Below, in pieces: positions 28,698 to 38,480 of a DNA stretch of 64,000 bases. The notes beneath the pieces were generated by a model. The model was not told the origin of the DNA, searched no databases, and saw only the letters and a list, made by a program, of their open reading frames with translations. Within the stretch, counting starts at the first letter, position 1. Each line of letters starts with the position of its first letter. Both the position numbers and the translations under genes were made by a program. The stretch is from SIAQ01 sp963767835 (GTDB lineage: Bacteria; Planctomycetota; Planctomycetia; Gemmatales; Gemmataceae). The DNA lies in NCBI GenBank assembly GCA_963767835.1, contig CAVYFY010000003.1, forward strand, positions 1 to 64,000, read 5' to 3'.

Positions 28698-29621
28698 ATG
28701 AAACGAAATGGCTTTACATTGATCGAGTTGCTGGTAGTGATCGCCATCATCGCGGTATTGATTGCCCTCTTGGTGCCGGCGGTCCAGAAGGTGCGCGATG
28801 CCGCCGCACGCATCCAGTGCGAAAACAACTTGAAGCAGATCGGCCTGGCCTTGCACGGCTTCCATGGCGAAAACAAATACTTCCCATCCGGAATCATGGC
28901 GCCGATCAGCAGTTCCATCAGCGGCGCGATCGAGCCGGGCGTCAACCCAGGTTGTGCGCAGCCCCCGATGCCGAATTGCTTCGGGTCCTGGCTCACGATG
29001 ATCTTGCCGCACATGGATCAGGTGCCGTTGTTCAGCGAGATCGACCTGAATGAGCGCGAGTACTATTATTGCGGCTCCGCGACGTCGCCGGGCGCCAGCG
29101 TGATTGCCGCGTACATTTGTCCCGCTGACTATGTGCCGCAGACGGTGATCCAATATTCGAATTATTATTTTGGCGTGAACAGCTATTTCGCCAACGCGGG
29201 CACGTGCGCCTGGCCGCTCGGCAGCGCCAGCCTGAACGGCGTCATGTATTACAACAGCTCGGTCACGATCAACCAGATTACGGACGGAACATCGAACACC
29301 CTGCTGGCCGGCGAACGTTACAGCAAGGACCCAGGCATGACGGATTCGCAACTGGCCGGCGTCCGCGGCTGGGCATGGACCAACTACAATTCCGGGCAGG
29401 ATAGCCTGGGCGATACGGCCTATCCGATCAATTCGCAGGAGTCCGCGATTGGCACTGACTCGCGCCTGACGAATTTCGGCAGCGGCCACGCCGGCGGCGC
29501 CAATTTCGTGCTTTGCGACGGCTCGGTCCGTTACTTTTCCAATCAGTTCACCGCCAACACCGTGAACTGGCAGCGCCTTTCGATCCCCAATGATAATCAA
29601 ACCGTCAATCTCGAAGATTGA
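28698..29621 (+). CDS. DUF1559 pseudopilin-like protein
   Basis: This 307-residue protein starts almost directly with the prepilin signal (MKRNGFTLIELL), with CAGGAG 8 bases upstream. It has the DUF1559 ITDGTSNTLLAGERY and CDGSVRYF motifs. Its N-terminal 50 residues are nearly the same as in the two other family members here, while the middle differs, consistent with duplication and divergence. It is followed after 26 bp by another lipoprotein. Confidence 0.9.
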   Translation: MKRNGFTLIELLVVIAIIAVLIALLVPAVQKVRDAAARIQCENNLKQIGLALHGFHGENKYFPSGIMAPISSSISGAIEPGVNPGCAQPPMPNCFGSWLTMILPHMDQVPLFSEIDLNEREYYYCGSATSPGASVIAAYICPADYVPQTVIQYSNYYFGVNSYFANAGTCAWPLGSASLNGVMYYNSSVTINQITDGTSNTLLAGERYSKDPGMTDSQLAGVRGWAWTNYNSGQDSLGDTAYPINSQESAIGTDSRLTNFGSGHAGGANFVLCDGSVRYFSNQFTANTVNWQRLSIPNDNQTVNLED

Positions 29622-29647
29622 CGCTGCCTGCGCACCGAGGATCGAAA

Positions 29648-30115
29648 ATGATGCGAGTTGGAAAACCGTGCGCAGCATTCCTCCTTGCGATGCTCTTCGC
29701 CCTCCTCCAGGCGGGGTGCGGAAAGTCGCTTCCGTCGCCCCCACCCATCGTTGAAGTCGAAGGTCTCGTTCTGCTGGACGGCAAGCCTCTGAACAATGTC
29801 GAGGTCCACTTCGTGCCCGTCGTCAACTGCGGCGTGCAATACATCGCCAAGGGCATCACCAACCAACAGGGGCAATTTAAGCTAACCTGCAATAAGCAGC
29901 CGGGCGCGTGCGCCTGCGAAAACCGCGTGCTCGTGCGGGAAGCACCTTATCCAGCGGAACTCAAGAAGGAAACCGCCCAGCTCCAATGGATCAAATACCG
30001 TGAGTCGCTCGGCGAACGGCCTCCCAAGCGCTATGCGAATTTGGCCGATAGTCCCCTCATTACGAATGTGCAAGCGGGCAAAAAGGAATACACCTTGGAG
30101 CTGACGGGCGAATAA
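29648..30115 (+). CDS. Small lipoprotein paired with DUF1559
   Basis: This 155-residue protein has a signal peptide ending LLQAGC (lipobox) and VEVEGLVLLDGKPLNNVEVHFVP, the same beta-sandwich pattern as at 28237. A CxC motif (GACACE) lies in mid-protein. GAGG precedes the ATG. It is the last gene of the envelope block. Following sequence to 30,308 has no gene. Confidence 0.8.
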   Translation: MMRVGKPCAAFLLAMLFALLQAGCGKSLPSPPPIVEVEGLVLLDGKPLNNVEVHFVPVVNCGVQYIAKGITNQQGQFKLTCNKQPGACACENRVLVREAPYPAELKKETAQLQWIKYRESLGERPPKRYANLADSPLITNVQAGKKEYTLELTGE

Positions 30116-30308
30116 CGGTGCCCGCAAGCTCTTCCCAGCTTCACACCAATTCGCCTATTTTGTTGTTTTTGCGTGAAAATTGACCATTCAGCCCCCGTTT
30201 GCCGATTGATGAAGAAGGGCGAAACCGCCCTGCCGTTGCATTTCCTGTGCGGGTCGTTATAAACGACGGATAGCGCTCAGGATGCCAAACCGCGGCAAGG
30301 ATGCTGCC

Positions 30309-31334
30309 ATGACGCTGCAATTTCACGCCATCGACGATCGCCTCGCCTATGCGCGCCGCATCGTGCGCGGTGAGGCGGCGGCGCTGTTGACCGTCGCCGA
30401 TCGGCTCAACGATTCATTCCTGCAAGCGGTCGATTTGATTCACCGCTGCCCGGGACGCATTTGCATCACCGGCACGGGCAAGTCGGCGGACGTCGGCCAG
30501 AAAATCGCCGGCACGCTCAACTCGACCGGCACCCGCGCTTACTGCCTCGACGCCACCCGCGCCGTTCATGGCGATCTCGGCATGGTCCATCAGGACGACG
30601 TCGTGCTCGCCTTGTCCCAGAGCGGCGAAACGGAGGAACTCGTCAAGGTTCTGCCGTCCCTGCGCGAGTTCGCCCTCGGCTTGATCGCCCTGACCGGCAG
30701 CGCCCAGAGCACGCTGGCCAAGAATGCCGACGTCGCTCTGATTCTGGGCCCGCTCGAGGAGGTCTGCCCGCTCGGTCTTGCTCCCAGCACCAGCACCACC
30801 GCGATGATTGCCATCGGCGACGCCCTTGCCTTCGTCTTGATGCGCATGCGCGAATTCACCCACGAGGACTTCGCCCGCTTCCATCCGGCCGGCAGCCTGG
30901 GGCGAAAGCTCCTGCGCGTCGAAGCCGTCATGCGGCACGGCAATGACGTGCGGCTATCGCATTGCGGCCAGACCGTGCGCGAGGTGTTCGCCCATGAGAA
31001 ACGCCTGGGCCGGCGCACCGGCGCGGTGATGCTGACCGACGACGACGGCAAGCTGGTCGGGTTGTTCACCGACAGCGATCTGGCCCGCCTTTTCGAGCAG
31101 CATCGCGACACCGCCTTCGATTGTCCCATCCGCGACGTGATGACGCCCAGGCCGCTCATGGTCCCGATCGGCACGCGCTTGACGGAGGCGGTGGACATCC
31201 TGCGCAACCGCAAGATCAGCGAGCTGCCGGTCGTCGATGCCGCCAGCAAGCCGGTCGGCTTGATCGACATCACCGATCTGATCGGTCTGGTGTCGCGCGA
31301 GGAGGCGGAAAGCCACCTGCGAGCGGCGGGATGA
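30309..31334 (+). CDS. kdsD: Arabinose-5-phosphate isomerase (KdsD/KpsF)
   Basis: This 341-residue enzyme interconverts ribulose 5-phosphate and arabinose 5-phosphate, the first step to Kdo. The SIS domain (about residues 25-175) carries ITGTGKSADVGQKIAGTLNSTG, and an SQSGET phosphosugar-binding loop. A HPAGSLGRKLL linker follows. Two CBS domains follow (ending in KISELPVVDAASKPVGLIDI). This domain order is diagnostic. The ATG at 30309 has AAGGA upstream; another at 30282 would add nine residues. The neighbour kdsC supports the assignment. Confidence 0.92.
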   Translation: MTLQFHAIDDRLAYARRIVRGEAAALLTVADRLNDSFLQAVDLIHRCPGRICITGTGKSADVGQKIAGTLNSTGTRAYCLDATRAVHGDLGMVHQDDVVLALSQSGETEELVKVLPSLREFALGLIALTGSAQSTLAKNADVALILGPLEEVCPLGLAPSTSTTAMIAIGDALAFVLMRMREFTHEDFARFHPAGSLGRKLLRVEAVMRHGNDVRLSHCGQTVREVFAHEKRLGRRTGAVMLTDDDGKLVGLFTDSDLARLFEQHRDTAFDCPIRDVMTPRPLMVPIGTRLTEAVDILRNRKISELPVVDAASKPVGLIDITDLIGLVSREEAESHLRAAG

Positions 31335-31337
31335 ATG

Positions 31338-31412
31338 CCGCTTGCGGTTTAGCGCTCGCAGTAAAGCGCCGAGCGAATCGGCGCTTTACTGCGAGCGCCA
31401 AACCGCAAGCGG
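31338..31412. repeat. Long palindrome between kdsD and kdsC
   Basis: Arms of 33 bp (31338-31370 and 31380-31412) match with one mismatch around a 9-base loop. The arm includes GTTTAGCGCTCGC, related to the palindromes at 51437 and 63251. It probably forms a strong RNA hairpin that terminates or attenuates transcription, or protects the kdsD message. Confidence 0.85.
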
Positions 31413-31427
31413 TAAACGGAGGACCGC

Positions 31428-31961
31428 ATGGCCGATGAGTCCCTGCCTCAGCGCTGTGCTCGCATCGAGCTGCTCGTGCTCGATGTGGATGGCGTGCTGA
31501 CCGATGGGCGGATCATCTACAGCGATGCCGGGGCGGAGCTCAAGGCGTTTCACGTGCGCGACGGCTCGGGCCTGAAGTTGTGGACGCGGGAATGCAAGAA
31601 GGCCGGCGTCATCACCGGCAGGCAGTCGCCCATCGTCGAGCGGCGCGCCAGGGAACTCGGCATGGCGACGGTAATCCAGGGGGCCGAGGACAAGCATGCC
31701 GCCCTGGTGCAGATGCTCGAATCGCTGCACTTGACCGCGGACCAGGTCTGTGCGGTCGGCGATGACATCCTTGATGTGCCCATGATGCGGGTGTGCGGGT
31801 TGGCGGCAGCGGTGGCGGATGCTAGCCTGGAAGCGAAGGAAGAAGCGGATTTCGTGACGACGTCCCGCGGCGGGCGCGGCGCCGTCCGCGAAGTGGTCGA
31901 GTGGATCTTGCGTGCTCAGGGGCGCTGGGAAGGCATCGTGGCACGCTATCGGAACCAGTGA
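31428..31961 (+). CDS. kdsC: Kdo-8-phosphate phosphatase (KdsC-like)
   Basis: This 177-residue HAD-superfamily phosphatase has motif I LVLDVDGVLTDG with both catalytic Asp residues. GLKLWTRECKKAGVITGR contains the Thr of motif II, and VCAVGDDILDVPMM is motif III. The C0-type size without a cap matches tetrameric KdsC, which removes phosphate from Kdo-8-P. GGAGG stands before the ATG. Position after kdsD and before an OstA-like gene supports the Kdo pathway role. Confidence 0.9.
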   Translation: MADESLPQRCARIELLVLDVDGVLTDGRIIYSDAGAELKAFHVRDGSGLKLWTRECKKAGVITGRQSPIVERRARELGMATVIQGAEDKHAALVQMLESLHLTADQVCAVGDDILDVPMMRVCGLAAAVADASLEAKEEADFVTTSRGGRGAVREVVEWILRAQGRWEGIVARYRNQ

Positions 31962-32012
31962 CTTGGCCCCGCCTCTTGAGGCGGGCGGGCGCGTTGGCAA
32001 AGGGGCCCAACT

Positions 32013-35000
32013 GTGTGGAACCTCAAGCGAATTGTGATGCTGATCATCTTCTTCGCCGTGCACGTAACGGGCTACGCAATCTACGCGCTGTTCCTGGGCA
32101 ACATCGACGCCTTGTCGCCGCTGCCAATTGACTATCTTCCCAAGCCGTACATTCCCGGCCCGACCGACCCCGAAAGTGGTACAGAAGTTGATCGGCGGCT
32201 CACCCAGTCCTTCGGCGCCGGCTGCAAGGAGCTGCAGCATCCATTGCGTCTTTGGCTGCCCGACCGTGGGGCCGCTTTCGCTGCCGGCGAATTCAACATC
32301 GAAACCGATGGCCGCGTCAAGCTGGCGCCGTTCAGCGCCGCGATCTATCACAAACGAAAGCTGCCCGGTAACTTCCCCGAAATCAGCACCCTGCGCTGCG
32401 ATGTCGCCTATCTCACCCTCGACCGGCCCATCGGCAACTTCAGCGAGCTCAACGGCCGAAAGGTCATCGCCGTCGAGCTCAAGGGCCGGCAGATCAACAT
32501 CACCAACAACCGCAGCACCCCTCAAAAGGAGGATGACCTCGACATCTTCGTCACCAATGCCCCCCTGTTCTACGAGGAACGCCGCGATCTGATCTGGACC
32601 GACGGCATCGTCTGCCTCACCGATTATCAGACCAAGCCGGCCACCGTCGTGCGCGGCAAGGGCATGGAGATGCTGCTCGCCAAGGATACCAACCCCAATC
32701 ATCCGAAGGTCAAGGATTCCCTCGCGGCCGGCCATTCCGACAGCAACAACGTCGAAAAGATCATCCTGCGCTCGGACGTCGAGATGGATTTCTGGACCGA
32801 CGGCAGCTCCGGTTTCCTCGGGGGGCCGCCCAACAAGAAGAATGCACAGCCGAGCGCCGACGCTCCCAAGGCTCACATCCGCATTCATACCGGCGGCATG
32901 TTCCTCTATGATTTGACCAAGGAATTCGCCTGGTTCGAGAGGCCGGCGGCCAAGGAAAATGCGGGCAAGCCCGCCGATGATCTGGCCCCCAATCAGGTGC
33001 ACGTCGAGCGCCGCCAAACCGTGGACGGCAGGGCCACCTTCGATCAACTTATCTGCGATCGTCTCGAGTTGCAATTCCGCAAGAAGGCCCAACCCGACGA
33101 CAACGCTCCAGCCGTCGCCGGCGGCGGCGACAAGGAGATCGAGTCGGCCAAGGCCTTCAAACGCGGCCTAGACGAAGTCGTTCTCGCTCTCGACACTGAA
33201 CGCCTGGCCGCGTACGGCAACGAATTCCATTACTATGCCGGCGACGCCGTCAAGGGGCCCAAGACCATCCTCAAGGGCGATCCATTGCGCTCGGTCAAGG
33301 ATGGGCACAAGATGGTCTGCAAGGAGTTGCACATCCAGGCCGCCAACCGCGCCGGCGAAGGGCAGGAATCCAAGGCCTGGGGCCCCGGGCAGATCGACCT
33401 GCTCGACGAGAAGAACCCCGACAAAGAAAGCCGCCCCACCCATATCCTCTGGGCCGACACGCTCACCGTCGTCAAGGCCAGGGAAGGCAACGAAGTTTTC
33501 GATCTCATGACCGTCGAGAAAGACGCGTCCTTCATTGATGATTTGCAAAAACAGCAATTGCATGCCGACAAGATCACGGTGTGGATGCTGGCGCCGAGCG
33601 AGTCGTCCAAGAAGACGCAGGCGATGGGGAACAACAAGCAGGAGGTGCGCAAACTGATTGCCGAGCGGCACGTGCGGGCCTTCGCGCCGGATTTCATTGT
33701 GCGCCAGGCGGATGAATTGATCATGACCTTTCTGCCGGAGGTGAATCGCGTCGATCTTGCCCCGGTGCTGCCGCCGGCCAATACCGTTCAGGGCCTCGCC
33801 GTCGGCCCCGGACCTGTCGCCGGCGATCCCGCCAGCCATCGTCAACAAGGCCCCCGAACCAGAGAAAAAGGATCCGCCCATCGAGCTGACCGGCAAGAAA
33901 ATCTCCGTCCACGTCTCCACCGTCGGCGGCAAAAAACAGGTCGAGGGACTCCTCGCCAAAGGAAACGTCTATGTCTTCCAGCCCGGCGAAAAAGCCGGCG
34001 AAAAACGCATCGACATCACCGGCCAAATCCTCACCGTCAAAAACAACGCCGACAAAGGACACACCCTGGTCGTCCACGGCGATTCCAAGGCCCGGGCCCG
34101 CGTCGAACTGAACGATCTGGTTCTCTGGGGCCCCATCGTCACCCTCGATCAGGCCGACAACAAGGCCGATGTCGAGGGCGATGGCGCCATGCAAATGCCC
34201 ACCAACAAAAATCTCGACGGCTCCGACATCGCCAAGGATAAGAACAAGGATCAGCCCAGCCCGCGCATCACCGTTTACTTCAAAAAACGTATGAACTTCG
34301 ACGGCAAGAACGCTGACTTCCACGGTGCTGTCCAGGCCCTCCAGCAAGGCAGCCGCTCGAAAATGCTCTGCGAGCACCTCACCACCTGCCTGGACCGCTT
34401 CGTGTCCTTCAAAGATGGGCAGAAGCCGGGCCCGGACGGCAAAAAGGACGCCAAGATCGATCGCATCATCTGCTATCAAAATGTTTTCATCGACGACATC
34501 AAGGTGGACGAGAAGGCGAGGCCGCCCGTGCTCGTGCAGCAGAACATGATTGAAGGCCACCTGCTCGACCACCACGAGGACGGCCGTACCGACATCACCG
34601 GCCCAGGCCGATGCCGACAGCTCTCGCAGGGGACCGATGAGCCGACGTTTGGCTCGCCGCAGCCCGGCGCCCAGCCCAAGAGCAAATCCAACGCCGATGG
34701 CAAGGGCCAATGGACGCTGACCGACGTCCGCTTCCCGGCGCACATGTTCTATTGCACCGACGAGAAGATCAAGAAAGCCACCTTCTGGGCCGACGCCGGC
34801 ACATTCGTCGAGGTCTTCCATTTCCCGACGATCCACATCACCGACAAAATGGACCCCGATCATCCCCCCAAGGACGGCCTTTATCTCCGCAGCGAAAACC
34901 TCGTCGTCCGCGGCGAAGAGCACGGCGATCGCACCACCCAAATCATGATCGCCAGGCAAAACGTCTATTTCCGCACCGACACCTACACCGGCTACTGCGA

Positions 35001-35190
35001 TGTGCTGAAGTACGATGAAAACGCCGACATGGTCACCATGGAATGCTCCCAGGGCAAATTGGTTCAGTTGTACAAACTCGACGCAACAACCGGCAGGCCG
35101 ACGGGAAGCGACGTCCGCTCCGCCAAGGTGCTCTACAACCGCAAAACCGGCGAAATCACCACCACCGGCGTCAAGTCGATTACGAACTGA
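32013..35190 (+). CDS. Giant LptC/OstA-like protein, frameshifted
   Basis: A GTG start with AAAGGGG upstream gives an N-terminal membrane anchor (IVMLIIFFAVHVTGYAIYALFL), as in LptC. A long beta-rich periplasmic part of repeated OstA/LptA-type strands follows (for example GRVKLAPFSAAIYH, ILKGDPLRSVKDGHKMVCKELHI, GDSKARARVELNDLVLWG, QNVYFRTDTYTGYCDVLKYDENADMVT). The frame breaks near 33,830 (after GPVAGDP); a one-base indel restores PAIVNKAPEPEKK and the rest, giving about 1,058 residues. In proteobacteria lptC and lptA follow kdsC. A role in moving glycolipid to the outer membrane is inferred from fold pattern and context. Confidence 0.65.
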
Positions 35191-35195
35191 AGCGC

Positions 35196-35352
35196 CTATC
35201 GAAACAGGAAAACCGCCGCGACAACGAGTGGGACGGCGACGCAGGTGAACACGACCGCAAAAGCGGCAACGACGATCAGCCAGGGGAATTGACTCCCCTT
35301 GGATTTTGGCGCCGATCTGCGGCGGGCAATTGCTTGCCATAGCAGGTTATCA
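35196..35352 (-). CDS. Possible small membrane peptide, start unclear
   Basis: Within the 350-bp gap before the ABC gene, a leftward frame encodes a basic segment (WQAIARRRSAPKSKGS) then one strongly hydrophobic helix (WLIVVAAFAVVFTCVAVPLV) ending LFR. No ATG, GTG or TTG is found in frame, so this may be a remnant or use an unseen start. The rest of 35,191-35,542 shows nothing else. Confidence 0.2.
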
Positions 35353-35542
35353 GATTGCCGGGCTCTTCACAACATTTTCGGTGTATGCATGCAATGCATC
35401 GGCGCAACATGCCAATCGCCAATGATTTAACCGGTCTGAAGTCATTGCACGCTGCGGACGCTTCAAAGATAAGCACCTGCGGCCAGAGTCGCCTTTCATA
35501 GAATGAACCGCGGCCCTGCCACGAAGCCAAGGGAAGCAGCGC

Positions 35543-36313
35543 ATGACCCTCGCCATTGAAACTCGCCAACTCACGCGCTACTTCGATGATTTTTGCGCGG
35601 TTGCCGGCATCGATTTGAAGGTCGAAGCGGGAACCTTTTATGGCTTTCTGGGGCCCAACGGCGCGGGCAAATCGACCACGATCAAGATGCTTACTGGCCT
35701 GCTCGCCCCATCGGCGGGCGAGATGCACGTGCTCGGCAAGAACATGAGCCTGCCGCGCGAGGCCCTCGAAGCCAAGGCCCGGGTCGGCGTCATCCCGGAA
35801 GACCTGGCCCTCTTCGAAAATCTCACCGCCCGCGAGTATCTCACGTTTGTCGGGCGAATGTACCTTGTGCCGCGCGACACGATTCGCAGCCGCATTGACG
35901 AGCTGTTGCCGCTCTTGGGGCTGGAGCAGGATGAGAAGAAATTCACGATGGAATACTCGCACGGCATGAAGAAGAAGCTGGCGTTGGCGGCGGCGCTGTT
36001 GCCAAACCCCGATTTGCTGTTTCTTGATGAGCCGTTCGAAGGGGTCGATGCGCTGACGTCGCGCGTCATCCGCGATTTGCTGGGGGGCTTTGTCACGCGT
36101 GGCTCGACAGTGTTCCTCACCTCGCACGTGCTGGAAATTGTCGAAAAGTTGTGCACGCACGTCGGCATCATTGTCAAGGGGAAGCTGGTCGAGCAGGCCT
36201 CGCTCGACGAAATACGGCAAGGCAGCACATTGGAGGCGCGCTTTCTGGAGAAAGCGGGGGCCGATGCGGAGCCGGCCCACAAGCTGCGCTGGCTTGAGGA
36301 GGGGACGGCGTGA
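35543..36313 (+). CDS. ABC transporter ATPase (ABC-2/CcmA type)
   Basis: This 256-residue ATP-binding subunit has Walker A GPNGAGKST, Q-loop region VGVIPEDLALFENLTAREYL, signature YSHGMKKKL (SHGMK instead of SGGQ), Walker B LLFLDEPFEGVD, and an H-loop LTSH. This is the CcmA/ABC-2 exporter branch rather than a typical LptB. The next gene, which overlaps by 4 bases, encodes its membrane partner. Position behind kdsD-kdsC-OstA suggests an envelope substrate, but that is inference. Confidence 0.9.
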   Translation: MTLAIETRQLTRYFDDFCAVAGIDLKVEAGTFYGFLGPNGAGKSTTIKMLTGLLAPSAGEMHVLGKNMSLPREALEAKARVGVIPEDLALFENLTAREYLTFVGRMYLVPRDTIRSRIDELLPLLGLEQDEKKFTMEYSHGMKKKLALAAALLPNPDLLFLDEPFEGVDALTSRVIRDLLGGFVTRGSTVFLTSHVLEIVEKLCTHVGIIVKGKLVEQASLDEIRQGSTLEARFLEKAGADAEPAHKLRWLEEGTA

Positions 36314-38148
36314 ACGCTCCGCATTTTTTCGCCTTCGTCTGGCTGCGCTGGCGGCTTTTCGCCAACCAACTGACGAAAGGCGGGATTTTCAGCCAAATCT
36401 TGCTGGCGGTCCTCGCGGTCGGCGCGGTGCTCGGCGCGTTCGGGCTGTTGATCCTTTCGTTTTTGGCCGGCTTTTTCCTGCTGCCTGAAGCGTCGCCGCT
36501 GGTGGTGCTGCTGGTATGGGACGGGTTGGTGGTTTCATTTCTATTCAACTGGAGCCTGGGACTGGTCACGGAGTTGCAGCGCTCGGAGGCGTTATCGCTG
36601 GATCGGTTTCTCCATTTACCGGTGTCGCTTTCGGGAGTATTTACGCTCAACTACCTGAGCTCGCTGGTGTGCTTGACGATGCTGCTGTTCGTGCCGGCGA
36701 TGCTTGGGATGTCGCTGGGGCTGACGCTGGGCAAGGGGCCGCTGCTCGCCCTGCAATTGCCGGCCGCGCTCGCCTTTCTGTTCATGGTGACAGCGTTGAC
36801 GTACCAGTTCCAGGGCTGGCTGGCGTCTCTGATGGTCAATAAGCGTCGCCGCCGCACCATCGTCGTCATCGTGTCGTTGGTTTTTATCCTGCTTTTTCAG
36901 GGCCCCAATCTGGTGAACCTGTTTGCGCCCTGGCACTCGTATGACACGCAACACAAGGAAGAGACGGCCAAGCTCGCCGACCTCAGCCGCGCCTTGCAAG
37001 CCAACGAAATCACAGCGGAGGAGTATCAAAAGCAGCGTGCCGAATTTCAGCGTGAGCGGGAGGAGCGCGCCACGGAAACGTCGCAATCGTGGCGGAACAC
37101 CGCCTGGATCGTCAACATGGCCGTGCCCTTGGGCTGGCTGCCCTGGGGCGCGGCGGCGGCGATGGAAGGCAACCCATTTCCCGGCTTGCTGGCGGTCGTG
37201 GGCTACACCTTGATCGGGACCGCGAGCTTGTGGCGCGGCTACCGAACAACGCTGCGGATGTACACCGGAACCTTCACCGGCGCGAGCAAAAATCCCACGC
37301 CGGCTCCACAAGCCCCCGCCAAGCCTTCCGTTGTTTCGCCCGTACCCGCCGGTGCGCCGACGTTTCTCGAGAAAACAATCCCGTGGCTGTCGGAACAGGC
37401 CGCCGTGATCGCCCTGAGCGGGTTTCGCTCCCTGTCACGCGCTCCCGAAGTGAAGATGCTGCTGATCTCGCCGATCATTATCGTCGCCGTTCTTGTCGGC
37501 ATGTTTTTCCACGGCAAGGTCTTGCCAGAGGCGGCTCGGCCCGCACTGGGCTTCGGGGTGATGGCGACGATCCTGTTCACGTTCAGCGGGCTTGCCGGCA
37601 ATCAATTCGGCTACGACCGCAGCGGCTTTCGCATTTTCGTGCTGAGCCCGGCGCCGCGCCGCGAGGTCTTGCTCGGCAAGAACCTCGCCCTTGTACCGCT
37701 CGTTTTTGGTCTGGCCGTTCCGACCGTCGCCCTAGCCGCCATCGTCATGCCGATGCGGTTCGACCATATGCTGGCGCTGCCGTTTCAGTTCGTGACGATG
37801 TTCTTGATATACTGCATGCCCGCCAACTTGCTGTCGATCCTGGCGCCGATGCCAGTCGCGTCGGGGTCGCTCAAGCCGCTCACGCCGAAGATGGTGCCGA
37901 TGCTTCTGCACCTGGTTTTTTTCTTCACGATGCCGATCGCTCTGACGCCGGTGCTGGCGCCGTGGGGGATCGAAGCGGCGCTCGAGGCGCTCGATAGGTC
38001 GTGGGGCTTGCCGATCGCGCTGTTGCTGACGATTCTCGAATGCGCGGCCGTCGTCGGTCTTTTTCGGATTGTTCTTACCTGGGAAGGCCGGTTATTGCAA
38101 ATGCGCGAGCAGCACATCCTTGAGACAGTGGTGGCCAAGGCCGAGTGA
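36310..38148 (+). CDS. ABC transporter permease
   Basis: This 612-residue integral membrane protein starts at a GTG with GAGGAGGGG upstream, overlapping the ATPase stop. There are about 5-6 hydrophobic helices before a cytoplasmic coiled section (residues about 215-260, rich in Glu/Lys/Arg) and about 6 more in the second half after a Pro/Ala-rich linker near 335. The layout looks like two fused ABC-2 half-permeases. It is most likely an exporter working with the adjacent ATPase. The substrate is unknown. Confidence 0.8.
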   Translation: MNAPHFFAFVWLRWRLFANQLTKGGIFSQILLAVLAVGAVLGAFGLLILSFLAGFFLLPEASPLVVLLVWDGLVVSFLFNWSLGLVTELQRSEALSLDRFLHLPVSLSGVFTLNYLSSLVCLTMLLFVPAMLGMSLGLTLGKGPLLALQLPAALAFLFMVTALTYQFQGWLASLMVNKRRRRTIVVIVSLVFILLFQGPNLVNLFAPWHSYDTQHKEETAKLADLSRALQANEITAEEYQKQRAEFQREREERATETSQSWRNTAWIVNMAVPLGWLPWGAAAAMEGNPFPGLLAVVGYTLIGTASLWRGYRTTLRMYTGTFTGASKNPTPAPQAPAKPSVVSPVPAGAPTFLEKTIPWLSEQAAVIALSGFRSLSRAPEVKMLLISPIIIVAVLVGMFFHGKVLPEAARPALGFGVMATILFTFSGLAGNQFGYDRSGFRIFVLSPAPRREVLLGKNLALVPLVFGLAVPTVALAAIVMPMRFDHMLALPFQFVTMFLIYCMPANLLSILAPMPVASGSLKPLTPKMVPMLLHLVFFFTMPIALTPVLAPWGIEAALEALDRSWGLPIALLLTILECAAVVGLFRIVLTWEGRLLQMREQHILETVVAKAE

Positions 38149-38198
38149 TCGGCCGGCGTGGAGTGACGCCGCTCTCACGGCCGGGCTTCCCCATCAGA

Positions 38199-38480
38199 TC
38201 AGGCCGAACTGCTTGGGACGTAAGGGTACATGTTGCGCCGTGCGGGATCGCCAAGGCTGCATCGGTTAAAAGAAGCCAGTGCGCCGCGCAGTTTGACGGC
38301 GAACGCCGGCGCGTCTTCCGAATGCACCGCAAGCGCTTCTCGGCATAGTCCGGCTGCGAGCTGTCGATATCTCGCATCGTCAGCCAGAAGGAACGCTGCA
38401 TCGCAAGGCGCCTGCCCGGCGCGTTCGCGTTCCTCGCAGAAAACGGCGGCAATGAAATAAATCATGGCAACGGATGTCAT
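38199..38480 (-). CDS. 93-aa unknown protein, last gene of operon
   Basis: The ATG overlaps the stop of the upstream oxidoreductase in an ATGA arrangement, which supports translation. The product has a hydrophobic start (MTSVAMIYFIAAVF), an acidic-basic helical middle (LLADDARYRQLAAGLCREAL) and a short tail SLGDPARRNMYPYVPSSSA. It matches no family I recognise. Because it is coupled to a halogenase-like enzyme, a radical SAM enzyme and an amide ligase, it could be a carrier, partner or ribosomal peptide precursor; the sequence alone does not decide. Confidence 0.6.
   Translation of the reverse strand: MTSVAMIYFIAAVFCEERERAGQAPCDAAFLLADDARYRQLAAGLCREALAVHSEDAPAFAVKLRGALASFNRCSLGDPARRNMYPYVPSSSA

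Noticed and set aside
33721..35340. 539-codon antisense open frame opposite the OstA-like gene
   Set aside because: It spans the sense-strand frameshift site but shows no domain; the sense strand on both sides continues the same beta-strand repeats.
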